DNA of 64,000 bases. It comes from Sphagnum compactum. Lineage: Eukaryota; Bryophyta; Sphagnopsida; Sphagnales. Position 1 is the stretch's first letter. Each line of letters begins with the position of its first letter. The stretch spans positions 18,786,001 to 18,850,000 of the forward strand of contig OZ234498.1 of assembly GCA_965153455.1 (NCBI GenBank), written 5' to 3'. The position numbers and the translations under genes were made by a program. Positions 23,917-36,349 of the stretch are shown piece by piece. The notes under the pieces are model-generated. The model made no database searches. It saw only the letters and a list, made by a program, of their open reading frames with translations, and was not told where the DNA came from.

Positions 23917-23946
23917 GGGGCCTTTGGGGGGGAGGGGGGTGGGGGG
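23917..23946 (+). other. G-quadruplex-forming motif
   Basis: Four G runs of 4, 7, 6 and 6 bases are separated by loops of 5, 1 and 1 bases (CCTTT, A, T). This easily meets the usual G-quadruplex pattern. No gene next to it is recognised. Confidence 0.7.
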
Positions 23947-25639
23947 TTCTCAGCAATGTGAAAATTTGCTAAAACAACACAGAGTTGTATATTACAGGAA
24001 GTTCTCTTAAGCCAATTTGCACCCCTAACCTTTGCTTGGTGGCAGGGCATTCAAAGGGCAAATGCTTGTTACCGCATAAAAGACGCAAAAGGAAGAAACT
24101 TTGTGGTATGTATCACTCTCGGATGGAGGCAGTGTTTGTTTATTTGAGTGAAAAATCGACAAATTTTTCCTCAAAAAATGGGCTAGCCATTTGTAAGCTT
24201 AGATTTTAAAGGTGAAATCTGACACTTTTTGCCTCAAGAGCATCATGACACCCTGCAAGGTCGCTTAAAAATCTACTCATTTGAAAAACTTTTCATCAGT
24301 CTAACGATGGAACAATGCCGGCAAACTGTGAAATCGCCTCCAAATAAAACCCTAAGTCGCCTAACTAGCTATGTCGACTATTGGATTTTCGCCATTTTTT
24401 CTCTTTGCATTTTGGCCATTCACCAAACCCTCCCTCTCCAACACAAAACCCTTCACCATTCTTCCTCCTCGTTCATTTGCATCGCCAATGGCCACTGTAT
24501 GGATTCTAGAATGAAGAGTCTGGAGTTTGGAAACTAGAATCTAGAAACTTGGAGTTGGAAACTTGAAAGGCCTTGAGCTTGAGCTTGCAAGTCAATTACA
24601 ACTTACATTTCCTTTTATTAATTATTTGTGATCTTTTGGCTGCATGGACCTTAAAAGTTGGTAACCTGTTGCTTGATTTTTATTCTTTCAAATTTTAGGG
24701 TTCACTATTCCATTTTTCAAAGCTGAATGTGGTACTAGAGTTTGTTGATTCTGAATCATAGCATGAATGTGCATTGATTTCCTTTGGCCATTGAACATTA
24801 AACATGGCAATTTGTTTAAAGTTTCAAGATCTATGTGCTAGAGTGAACTACATTGGAAGATGGGTGAATCGAAATGAATTTGTAATTTGTGTTGGATGTT
24901 GGAGCTTGAAATCAAATCAAAATACCAATTCCCAAGTTTCATCGACATCATTATGGTTGTAAGCATTTTGCAACATTTTTGTTTAGGTATGTATACTACA
25001 ATAATCCATTGCAGTTCCAAGTTTCCAACCTTTCCGTATGGTGTACGTTGCATTCATGATTATACATAGTGCGTGCCACTAGTCCCAATCTACATGTTGT
25101 TGTGTGCCTAAACATATTTCAAAGTTTTTTGAGTTGTTTCACGTTGGCCACCTATAGATCATTGTGTGTCATCAACATGTCAGTCATAGTTCTATGGGGT
25201 TTCTTTTTGCTTTCATGGGTTTGTTGTGCACATTTGTGTTTTGTGCAAAACTTGTGTTTGGTTTTTGTTTTTTTCTTTCAACTTTGTTTGAAGATGTTGA
25301 CCTTTAAACCGCCCCCAAATTTCAAATTCAAATACTTTTACAGCTCCCATAACCCTAACAATGGCACCCTTCTTGCTACATGTGATGTGGCTTCTAGTAG
25401 TAAGAGTCAACATTAATCTTTCTATGAACTTGTTGCCTTAAAAGATAAGCAACCTGCTACTAAAGTTATTGTGATATGTTTAAATGCGTCAAATTTTCTT
25501 ACATTTGCTTTAGCATTGATTCTCTAAAGTTGCAAAAAGGTTTCGATCAAAATTCAATGTCACCATCAAAGGTTAATAAAACACAAGCTTATGAATCAAA
25601 AAAAATAAATCAAGTTTCATGGGCAACCAAGTTGCCTTG
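23947..25639. other. Spacer upstream of the hAT remnant
   Basis: Short frames only. From about 25290 a + strand stretch becomes weakly protein-like (MLTFKPPPNFKFKYF, CDVASSSKSQH) and may be the decayed start of the hAT element that follows. No terminal inverted repeat was found. Confidence 0.35.
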
Positions 25640-27775
25640 GGCTGAATTGCAATAGGGGTTTAATGGCTATGTGCATACAATGAAATACAAAATTTCCTCA
25701 AACATTGAACATAAAGATAAGTTATTGGCTCCCAAATGGGATTCACCCCAAAAACATGTCAACAAAAGGAAGGCTGATAAACCTATGAAAGGGGTGAAAA
25801 AGGTGAATGGTATGTTAGTAAGGATTGTAAGCATAGAAATAATGAAGTTATTTATGCTTTCAAAGGTACGGGATTTATTTTGCAACAAGTGACTAATGGG
25901 CTAGCTGGTGAGAAACATAAAAAATTGGTTCAATTTGCCACATTGTTTCACACATTAAAGCATGGTAGGCCTATGCTTGAATATGAGGCTCATAAAGACT
26001 TATTGATCATCTAAATCTTGAAGAGAACTCCAAAATGTATTAGATAAACAAACTAGACTTGGTTATGGTTCAACACATGCATGACATTATTTTGGAGGCC
26101 ACAAAATCTATTGTTGGAACAGTTAATTACTTGTCACTTACTTGTGATGAGGTCAATACCATTGACAACTAGAACTAGTTGTTAGTTCATGCATATGTGA
26201 TTTAGAAATTGAGAATACCAATTCTCCTTTCCCTTGAATGTGTGGTGGTGGGATTAGGTGATGATAATCTAACTCATGTATTGATGCAAGCCCTAATGCA
26301 TGAAGGAGGTCTTGTAAAAGATTTGATTGGTAAAAGGTTGATGACCTTTGGTGCAATGTAGTTTTTGTTTTCCAAGGCACCAGGTTAGGTGTTACAAAAC
26401 AAATTACTAATGGTTGGGCTCCACATTCCATGGGGTTGCATTATATGGCTGATAGAACCAACCTTATGGTTCAGATTCTATCACATTTGCAAATGGTGAG
26501 CAAAATTGAATGTTTATTTCAAACCTTGTATAATTATTTTTCCAAAAGCCTTAAAAGGCATTTGAAATTTATGAAACTAGCAAAGCTTATGGAAACAAAG
26601 GGGGCCAAGCTTTTGAGAATGTGAAAACCCATTAGACATTTATGTTGTCCCTTGCACATGTTATGGTGGAATATACAATACTGTTGATGAAGATGGCCTT
26701 TGATGGTCCTACCAATGAAAAGGCAAAGGCAAATTTTGATTTTTTTTGTGATGTGCAAATTTTATTGGGGCTTCTTGCCATTCATCCATTGTTGTAATCT
26801 ATCCATAACCTGATCAAATTCAATCAATTGCAAAATGTTTTCATCTATGATTTTGTGGCAACAAGCAAAGTTTGCCAAGGAGAAATATATGAATTGTACA
26901 TGAACTTGAACACAAAGTTCAAGTCTAATGCATTTGAAGCGTATAAATCTTTGTTATGTACTAAACATGATTCAATAATCATGTGTTGGATGACAAATTT
27001 GAACACTTGAGTGGAACATTTGTCATTTGATATTAACCAACAACACATTTGGGCTACTCATTTTAATATTTTGACCCATGAAGTCTCTTATGTGACAAGG
27101 GAAGTCTATGCTATATAGTTATCATTCAAGTGGAGGCAAAATGTTTAAATTAAACCCTAAACCCTAACCCACTTTGTATTTTACTTCATGAATTGTGATT
27201 TTATCCATTTTTTTCAATTGAATTGAATTAACAAATTGGATGTGGGTTGTAACAATTACCAAATGCCTTATTGAAGACTTGCAAGGTAGATTCCCTATTC
27301 ATGGTGTCATGGATAGTTTGGGTGTGGTGTGCCCATAATATTGGCTATAGTCTAATGCGAAAAAAATCTTTAGCAAACATTTGGAAGGGATTAATGTTGC
27401 CTTTTGCCACCCTAAGAAATTGGGCAGTAATGATGTATGGGTCCTTGAATGTTGTCAACAACTTCCCTTGACATTCAATAATCTTTGTTCAAATTGGCCA
27501 TGAAATCAAATGCATGTGTTGCCATGGCTAAGCCACTTACACATCTTTGGCAAACTCTTTCAACATTTATAATGTTTACTTGTTTTCTTTCAAAAAAATT
27601 CAAGTTGGTTGAAATTGCCATGGTATAAGTCTTTGGTAGTGTGGAGGATGAACAATGCTTTAGCTCTTTGGCATTTTGCAAATCCAAGTTGCGCAATCAA
27701 CTTACTACAAACTTGGGTTTAGTGGTTGGAATGTTTTCCCATAAATTCTACACCTTGCATAATTTCCATATGTAA
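25640..27775 (+). pseudogene. hAT-superfamily transposase, decayed, near full length
   Basis: This cut-and-paste transposase is spread over three frames with many stops. Recognisable in order are KLVQFATLFHTLKHGRPML (about 25925), then NYLSLTCDEVN. The core stretch HYMADRTNLMVQILSHLQM and SKSLKRHLKFMKLAKLMETK follows (26440-26600); this pattern is usual in hAT proteins of the zinc-finger-bearing kind. DLQGRFPIHGVMDSLGVV comes near 27280. The C-terminal dimerisation domain SVEDEQCFSSLAFCKSKLRN lies near 27640-27700, and FSHKFYTLHNF ends it near 27765. Order and spacing fit one collapsed gene. The N-terminal zinc finger was not found. Stops and frameshifts rule out a functional product. Confidence 0.82.
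27152..27170 (+). repeat. Short telomere-like motif
   Basis: AAACCCTAAACCCTAACCC contains two plant-type CCCTAAA units and a partial third. It lies inside the decayed hAT sequence and is too short to be an old telomere. Telo-box words of this kind are common in plant DNA. Confidence 0.6.
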
Positions 27776-28829
27776 CATATGAATAGTAATGTGTAGAATA
27801 TCCAAGTGACATGGTGTGGGAGCTTAGGTTTAAAGTTTTTGAGTCTTAGTTTAGTTCATCAAATTTTTATGCAAAAGTTGGTATTGTCCTTGGGTTTTAC
27901 TAGCCTTGCAAGGTGTAATTGTTTGTTGGTTTTTTGTGTAAGTGAAGTTGGTGAATCCCACATGGATACCACTTTTTATTTGCAACTCACCCTTTTTTTT
28001 CCAAGTTTATGTTCTATTATTATGTCTTCATGAGATGATTTTAACATGGCTTTAATGTAGTTGTGTTTAATATTTAACCTTGTTTTGTAGGCCATTTATG
28101 CTATAATGGGCAATTTAAAGGATCAATCCCCTCATAAGTGATTGCTTGTTTTTTGTTTCCAATTGTGTTATGACTTATGTGTATGTGGTCAATGGGTCAC
28201 TAGTTTGTTGTAGTGAATTTTGACCAATGCGGTTATATTCAAAATCACAGTGTTATGTTTTATGAGTTTTCTACATGGTCCTTGTTTTTATTGTCCATTT
28301 GGTTTATTGCTGAAATTTGAACATATGGAAATTGGAATTGGACTTTGAAATATCCATAGTTCACTAAAAGGTTGCCTAAGTTTTTCTTTTTAAAAATTGA
28401 TAGGAGCTAAAAATTTTACAACAATTTAACCCTTGTAGCCAAAAATGGCCTTGGAAAAAAATTAATTGCTTAATTAAACTGCATGTCCCCTTAATATTTT
28501 ACCAAAAGTTTACTTAAAAATAATCTTAAAGCCAACTAAATCTTTAAAGCTTATTCCAACAAGTGGTTAGTCTAGCACCACAAGGGCTGAATTAATAGCC
28601 AAATGTCATTATTTTCCAAAACAAAAAAAACATTGGATGGAGGTAAAAGAACCTTCACCCACATTCTTTGTTTGAGCCTCTATCTATCTTGACCACATAT
28701 AACATATAGTGTTAATTTTTCCCCCATCCCCATCCATATACATGAAAAAGTGGAGATCATATAACAAGAGATGGTTTAAAAATCACCACCAGGGCCAATC
28801 ATAATGGTTTGCCAACCAAAAATCCTCAT
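27776..28829. other. Spacer, no gene recognised
   Basis: T-rich with short frames only. No terminal repeat of the hAT element was identified. Confidence 0.45.
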
Positions 28830-29240
28830 TCCATTTTACTAGCCTTCTTAGAGTTATGATCTTTTATCAATGGATTAGCTTTTCCCAATTGTTTGACAAT
28901 TTATGTGTGCCCATCCCCATTATATTTCTTGTAGGCATGAAATCTCATAATCATATTGATTGAATTTAATACATGATAAGGTGATCCTTTGGGCAAAACA
29001 TTGTTCACTTGAACACATCATCGCATTCTTTGCCCTATTACAACAACTCACCTTGCTTATGTTTTTCCCTCTCTCACTAACAATTCGCATGTTGTTGGTC
29101 TTGTTTCAAATGTGGTACCCACCTTTTTATGGTTACAAACAGAATTTGTAGCATCAAGATTTTCCATTCGGCTTATGAAGTGTGTAGTTTGGTCTCCACA
29201 TGGATTAAACCTATTCATTTCACTTCTTCCAAGCTTCATA
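28830..29240 (-). pseudogene. Coding-like - strand remnant, unrecognised, possibly 3' part of the adjacent retroelement
   Basis: From 29239 downward the - strand reads MKLGRSEMNRFNPCGDQTTH, RMENLDATNSVCNHKK and LLVREGKT to a stop at 29057. A frame below reads VQVNNVLPKGSPYHVL and FHAYKKYNGDGHT, then after one stop IVKQLGKANPLIKDHN. It lies on the same strand and downstream of the gag-protease region, so it could be a late part of the same element. I found no reverse transcriptase (no YxDD box) and no integrase motif, and cannot assign a domain. Confidence 0.35.
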
Positions 29241-30379
29241 CACCCAACACTTGTTTTTGTATTATAGGTGCATTAGTAGGTTTTATGATGTTTATGGAAT
29301 CTTTTATCATAGAGACACTTCAAAAGGATCTCAACACCATAATTAACCTCCCTAATGCTTGTACATCCATCAGCAGCTTTTGTGATGCTTTCGTTTTGTT
29401 ACGCCTAGTGTCTAGTGCCCATGCTATTTATTGTGTATTATATTTTCATCTCTAAGTATCTTGCAATATTATGTTGAGTTGGATTTGCATACCATAATTA
29501 TGTTAGAAAACTTATTAGACATGGGATCTTTTTACACTATGGTGGGTCATTTGGTTCATCATTAGGTCATTTTACCTACTTCTTCAAGAGAGCTCAACCT
29601 GCCTTTAGTGGTTCAAATTGTTGCGCTTGCTTTCTTCGGATGTTGGGCTCTCATCATTCCACGCACTTATCACTCATTTCCAACAGCATGAACAATATAT
29701 TCTTCTTGATGTTGTGGCACATGTTGAAACCGACACTTTTCCCCTCCAATTGGCATTATATGATACCCAAGCTTTGTAACCCCATATTGTCCCCTTTAAG
29801 AAGCTTGTGGTACAATAACATCCACATTTACAAGTTTTTTTTAACAAATTGCGTACATGAGCAAGAATTTGCCACACTTCTAATAAATATTCCCTTACAT
29901 TTGCCACACTTACATTGTCCTCGATTCACTCCCTTACACATTACATACCCACCTTGGCTTATGACATCCTACAATTGCACATCTTTCAAATTGTCAATGT
30001 GGACATACCATTGATGATTTGGGTATTCACTTATTTTATTGCTCGTGCATGAACGAATGCACTTCAACCCATAATACCTTTTGGGATACTACTAGAACTA
30101 TTACTTTGGAAAATGGAATACATGTATAAAAAAAGGTTTCCCACCTTTTCCCTGCCACACTAGGTGGAAGATTAATATTTTTATCACTAGAAAAGGCTTT
30201 TAGACCTTAATGGGTGTTGTGATAATTGATCTGACTTGCCCATATATGGTACAACTTGCATCGTCCACGATAATGCATTTACCACTAATTGCCATACAAG
30301 AGAAGACAATTATTTACAAAATGGGTAGTAGGAGATGATTTCAATCCCCTTGCCATATAAACTTATGGTTGTTTTCATT
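29241..30379. other. Spacer inside the presumed retroelement
   Basis: A - strand stretch near 30200-30290 reads ALSWTMQVVPYMGKSDQL. The 29674-29907 (-) and 29640-30014 (+) frames overlap each other and are not convincing. No reverse transcriptase signature was seen, so this part is either deleted or too decayed to read. Confidence 0.35.
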
Positions 30380-33160
30380 TTTGTTTTGATTCCTTTTATA
30401 TTTCTTGTGTTCAGGTCATTATAGTTCATAATTAGTAGCCCTGTTTAGTTCCCATGATGAATTTTTTTACTATTAGGCATCCCTTTTAACTTTAACATCA
30501 CCAATTCACCATTTGGAAGTGTGTCATGGTCATGGATGTTACCTTCCAAAAAGTCAAGTCCATATGGAAGGTCAAAATATCCAACCAACATAGTTGATTT
30601 CTTAGATTTTTTTGCTTGCCCCCCAAGAATCTCACTGGTAATGAAGCCTTGTGACTAACTCTTGTTTGCTAACTTAGGTAATTGTATACAATTTCTTCCC
30701 AAAAATCAATGGTAACCCCTAAGAAATACAAAACCACACCTCCAATCAACACATCATAGGATATAACATGTGTGACCACTACTTGGGCCCGCATTGTAAT
30801 GAAGTTTGTTGGTTTGTTAGGATTAACTTGGATCACAATTTTTTGTTTGGTTTATTTTCGTGCCTTCTTTGACCCACCCATTGATGTCAAAATCTAATAT
30901 GGGCATGGGCCAAGATCAACATCAGTCAATCCAAAACCATCAACAACAACTTTGCCCAACATCAATGGTTGAACATTAGAATCTAATATCACTTTGTGGG
31001 GTCAATATTATTATGTTAATGCCCCCCTCAACCAAAAAACTATTTCCTCATTATGCACAAGCACAACACCAAGAATAACACTAGTTCGATTAATGGCTAT
31101 TCGCAAAGGAAGGTCATGAAATTTGGCCACAATTGCATGCCAAAATTCAAGTTGAACCTTGGACATCTTTGTGGTAGTTAACCTCAAAAATTGGGTGGGA
31201 AACTATAGGAGGTACAAAAAATATCCTCCGACTTAAACACCACATCTAGTGTTCCACCACATTCACATAATTTGGCTACTAAGTGAAACAAGGTCGCAAT
31301 TGGTTGAATACCTGAAATGGCCATTGTCTTAGTAGAAAACAATGTTGCCTCACACATTACATTGGCCACCCCCAATAAACCTATGGGTGCCTTATTTCTA
31401 GGAATAAAACTAAGCACCTTCGTTGACACCCCACCATAAGTCAACACCCCGATGGGATTAAGAATGTTGTCTATCAACATAAATGGGAGCCATACTTGAG
31501 GATCCAAATTCTCATCAACACTTCATGGTTTTGGCACCCATGCACTAACTCTTGTCATTAGTGCAGTTGAAGAAATCATCTTGTTAGGATTTGAAACCAT
31601 AACATGGTTTCCATCATTTGTTGCCCATGACATATGTGGCATCGCCTCATTTGGTGCCACTAATATTGAAAAACAAATTCTACAAAAAAATCCTAAATCA
31701 ACATTTAAACCATATGGTTGGCCATCTTCTCGATCATTGGCTTTCCTTGATTAGATTTCACATGGGGTGCTATCTTATGACTAAAGCTTCCAATTATGCA
31801 AACCTACTTTCATGGTGTTGGGTTTGCTTTAAGTTGGTTTGGTGGTCGACCCTTTGTTGCTCGCACCTTTCCCCTTCTGGCCTTTTCTAAAACCTTGACC
31901 CTTACTAGCATTGGTGTTTTGTGATTAGCCCTACCATACTTTTGGGTGAGGTGTGGAATAGTGATCGACATCATGCCCATATGCATTGCAATGGAAATAT
32001 GGCTAACTAGGATTAGGGTTGAAGGTTATGGCTTGAGGTGCATTAAGATAGTTTTTATTCTTATGAGGTCCATCGCACCTCCAACACTTGTTTTCTCCCC
32101 TTGTTTCATTGAATAGGATGTGGAACCACCACTAAAATCCGGTTTGACCCCATTGGCCCAACATTTGTTGGTTGACCTTGTAATTGTTGACTAAATGGTG
32201 CTAGAGAATTCCTTGGGTTTTCCTTGTTGAACCCCAAGGTGATTATGACTCGTTCTTCCACCATGTTCACCTCAATTCTTTCTAACAATTGGAACAGACT
32301 TGCCAAAGTGGTTGGGTAGGTTAGAATAACATGGCATCTCGCATCCAACACTTAAGCTCCTTGTTTAGGATCCCAAACCAAAATTGGATTGCTTCGACTT
32401 TTGTAACACCTTATGTAACCATGATCAACCTACGCATTTGTGCATAGGCCTTTTGTAAGCTTTCATGGGGTTTATGTAAGAAATCCTACAAACTTTGTAA
32501 CTTTTCAATCTTGACCCCTTGGGTAATTTTGCCACAACTCATTAAAGAATTGCACAACTGGGTTAAATGTGGGCAATGGACCCCACATACTAACGAATGC
32601 CCCTACACCACCACCCCCAATAGTTCCACCACTTCCAATGGTTCCATTACCTTCAACAATTTTGCTTCCATTTGTCGAACTATTGTTGGGAGTTGTTGCA
32701 CCACTTGGGGCCATAATTCCCCTAATGATAGAAACATAATTCAAAGACTAATATAATCATCACTCCTCAATCTGAATATCATAAGCACATCAAAACTCAT
32801 GATAGTTATCCATAAGCAACCCTTCCAAATGTTGGAACAAATATTTCCATGGCATGAAGGGTGTGAATAGTTGGGGATTATGCATCTATTGCATATCACA
32901 CCAACTGTCAAATTTTTAAATGAAATCATCTAGTTCAATGGTGTCAACAACCTCTAAATATTAACAGGGCCTTTTGGTGGCTTTATACATGTCATCCATG
33001 TCATCAAACTTGGTGATGAACCTAGGTCTGAATATGAAGAATCTCCCCCAGATGATGATGAAGGTGGTGTGGGTGGTTTAAACCACAGCCCATGCTTGGT
33101 GAAACCACTAGTAACAATGTTTCTGTCCTGTGAATCTTGTGTCACCTCTATGATGAACCT
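30380..33160 (-). mobile_element. LTR-retrotransposon gag-protease region, decayed (Ty3-like)
   Basis: Reading on the - strand, a gag-like segment starts near 33145. It contains HKPHESLQKAYAQMRRLI (about 32480-32430), DARCHVILTYPTTLASLFQ and LERIEVNMVEERVIITLGF (32340-32230), and SLAPFSQQLQGQPTN. A zinc knuckle follows (CWRCDGPHKNKNY, 32085-32050) whose last Cys has become Tyr. A protease-like domain comes next. Its active site, normally DTGA or DSGA, reads LDSNVQPLML near 30980. Its C-terminal part is SYDVLIGGVVLYFLG (30745-30700). Gag packages the element's RNA and the protease would cut the polyprotein. Stops and frameshifts are frequent. No LTR or primer-binding site was identified, so the ends are approximate. 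Confidence 0.7.
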
Positions 33161-33855
33161 TAACCCTAATTTGGGTATCCACCTTTAAAATCCAATCACA
33201 AAAAGATGTTACATTTGTGATGGCTCAAACTAAATCTACAAGGATGTTGAGCCTATTGGTGATTCAAAATGTGATTCACCTGCAACAAGTCAGAATCAAC
33301 AAAAATATGCCCAAAACATAGAAGCAACAAAAATCATGAATAAAATAAAACTACATAACATAAGAAAAACATGCGAACAAACAAACACTATGCTTTAGAA
33401 TCTGAAATCACCAAAAATGATTTGAAATCACACAACTTGAAATTACATCCATGACAAAATATTTCAAACCTTGTTCACACCCGAACTGGTTCAAAATAAA
33501 ACTAATCAACTTTAACTAACTCAATTCATCTCTAACAAAATGAGACTTACCTGAGCAGCTAAATTAACACACTTGACATTAGTTTCTACCCTACCCCGAA
33601 AATCAACGATCATATTAGGGCAGGTTTAAGGTCAAAATCATTTCATATGCATTTGCATATTTTTACAATGTGTAAACAACTGTCTTTTTATTTCTCTATG
33701 TGCTTGGAGGGATCTCCCCCAAGAGAAGAGCATTATGTGTGAAGGTTTTCGTAATCATGGGTTCTGGGGGGTTTGGGAACACCTTCAGTCTCACACCTTC
33801 AGGAGAACCCACTTGTGCATGAACCTCCCGTACAACATTATGCGGAAAACATTAA
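33161..33855. other. Spacer, no gene recognised
   Basis: AT-rich to about 33660, where the upstream LTR of the retroelement would be expected; no matching copy was found downstream. From 33710 the sequence is G/C-richer (AGAGAAGAGCATTATGTG, GAACCTCCCGTAC). This resembles no family I can name with confidence. Confidence 0.4.
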
Positions 33856-34194
33856 ACAGGCCAAAGGAAATGAATGCAGTCAAGTACTGCTGCGATTTTT
33901 TCCTCCAGTCTGCCCATTTGCCCCATCCTTATTTTCTCAAGTGACACCCAGGCATATTTTGCACTTGTAACCTCATATAATACAGCATGTTTTGCACTTG
34001 TAACCTCATATAACATGCCAAGTAATATGTTACATACCCCTTTATACCCCTAGTGTGTTCATAATGTGCATAACATGGACTCAACACATGCCTTGGCATG
34101 ACAAGGTGAAAAATAAACCGGGCAAATGGGCAGACTGGAGGAAAAAATCGCAGCAGTACTTTTCTACTGACTGCATTCATTTCCTTTGGCCTGT
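33856..34194. repeat. Long imperfect hairpin (inverted repeat arms of about 67-95 bp)
   Basis: The left arm 33856-33922 (AACAGGCCAAAGGAAATGAA ... GCCCATTTGCCC) matches the reverse complement of 34120-34194 with few differences. Weaker pairing extends inward to about 33955 and 34090. The loop contains a 33-bp direct repeat (TTTTGCACTTGTAACCTC at 33957 and 33990). Because both arms are similarly open, NRPKEMNAV-like peptides can be read from opposite strands. It looks like a MITE or a fold-back repeat. Confidence 0.8.
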
Positions 34195-36312
34195 TATACC
34201 GCTTCTTCACCCTTAGTCCCACATTTACCTGATTACGTCCATGGAATAAATGCTTGCCATAGAATTTTTGCACTTACCCAGATGGATAACTTTGCAAATC
34301 CGATGTACCTTTACCCTGACCTGGATTGCAATTTCTAATAGTGTATATAGCATACACCTTTATGAGGCTGATGTAAGTTTCAAGAGTTTTAACGTTTAGC
34401 CAAACCAATACACAAAATTCAATATACTCACCCGACACGGGTGTGGACTGTGCACATGTATCAGTCAGTTTCTGTGTCACTACGTACTCGCTACTTTTTC
34501 CCCCCCTCCTCTCTCCTTTAACAAGATTCAGTTACCTAAGCACATGGGGTTAGTGATTGATGGGTCCTAAAGGTACACGTTTTACAGCAAATAGGCTGCG
34601 GACTCAGACAAAAAAAAAGGGCGTCCATTCTTCAGAGAAAAGAAGGGATGCTTTTACCTCCAGTTCATCAAAACCTTGCAAAACTTTATTTGCAAACACA
34701 CCCCTGATTCGAAAAATGTACAAAGGTATTAAAAAACAAGGGAGAATTTAAAGGACATCAAGTTTGCCCAACTATCTCCATGTTTAGGTTTGGCTTCCTT
34801 CTCCGATTTCTGAGGGAAAACAATTTCACAAATCCCAGTTTTTTTGAAGAGTAGATAGAGGCATTCTAATATCCATTTCATCCATCAACTCACCTAATTC
34901 CCTGGGTCTGATCTCGGATTTCCCACATTTCCACACGAATGGCTTCTTTCAAAAATATGAAAGAGGTGAACAAAAGAAGATCTTCAAAATTCAAACCATT
35001 TTATATATTTATTTGATGTATTGCATCGGCCAACCAAGCAGTACCACCGAATGAGAGAAAACTCCTTTTAAACCTAAAGGCTCTGTAGGTACTAACTAGT
35101 ATTTGAAAAAAATGAATAGAGGGAGGAATTGAGAATTAATTAAATAGGTAACTTCTCAAATCTCTTCTCTCGAAGGGGGTTAGAGCATTACCATAGTTAT
35201 AATAACTATTTGAAACATAGTTATATTAGAAAAATGAAGAAATGAATTTGTGTGGATGCAAAGGAATTATGTGTGATCATTCTATCAGCAAATTTTGTCA
35301 CTTTATTGGACAAAAATTGAAAAAAAAATTGGAATTTTTTCTAGTGTAAATTGTAATAATTTTGCTTTTTTGTTAAAATGGGTATTTTTTCGATATCACA
35401 AAATTGAATTTAAAAAAAAAAAGCCCTGACTAGGACCCTCCCAGACAGCGTCAGACATTGTAACTTATTGGCTGGCCTTAATTGGGAGTACTACAGAAGC
35501 TATTAATTAAGGGGAAAGATACAAGTGAATTAGTGAATAAATTTATTCTGGAATGACAAAAGTGAAGGTTTGGTCCATTGAACAATTGTGCATAAATTAT
35601 ATAAGTAGTTGGTTCCAATAAAAAGATATTTAGTGCTGCACAGAATTGAGTTAAAATTAGTATAGAATGGGGGGACCATTGCATGGGAAGAATCAAGGAC
35701 AACTCTTTATTAACGTTCCAAATTAAATCGTCAATTCCTTCTGCCTTGGGATGCACCCAAATCGGACACATTACGTTAGGCCAATTCTTTACGCCTGAAT
35801 ATCACTTTTTGGCTTCTATCAATTTGTTTTCCGAGAATTTCTTTTTTTGGTTCTCAAGCGGCGGCGGGCCTAAGATGACATATTTTACTAAAAGTGGCCG
35901 CTTTCCGACGTCCATGTCCCTGGCGTGGACTACAAGGGTCTTTGTTTGCCTATAGGCACTAGGGGAACACACATCATTCATTCGCTCTTTAATGTGATTT
36001 TAATTAACCCCCTAAACACCTCATAAACCAAAAATGATAGAAATTTTATATCAATAGCAATCTAGGTTCGGCAACTTGATATTTCCCTTGTGGTTCACTC
36101 TCTTAGGTGGTTCATTTGTTTTCTTGGATGTGGGTCCTTCCATTTTTCTGCTTGTTTTCCCTTATTTTGGGTGCTTTGGTTAATTTATGGTTGGTAGGGT
36201 TTCATCATCTAGCAAGCATAAACTGAATTCTTTTCCAAATTTTTTTTGTTGGGCCATGTGATCGCAGGCTTCAAAAGACATGATGACTGGAGAATGCCAT
36301 GTCAATTTTTTT
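34195..36312. other. Spacer, no gene recognised
   Basis: Short frames such as 34274-34480 (-), 34557-34751 (+) and 35683-35955 (+) show no domain. Composition is mixed, with an AT-rich centre near 35190-35430. Confidence 0.45.
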
Positions 36313-36349
36313 GGGGGGAGAACTTGGGGGGCGGGGCTAGGGGGTGGGG
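36313..36349 (+). other. G-quadruplex-forming motif
   Basis: Five G runs of 4-6 bases lie within 37 bp, with loops AGAACTT, C, CTA and T. No recognised gene is adjacent. Confidence 0.7.

Noticed and set aside
27152-27170. Possible interstitial telomere
   Set aside because: Only about two and a half repeat units, inside decayed transposase sequence.
33700-33860. Possible organellar intron fragment (GAACCTCCCGTAC and nearby words)
   Set aside because: The resemblance is vague; no intron domain structure or maturase was found.
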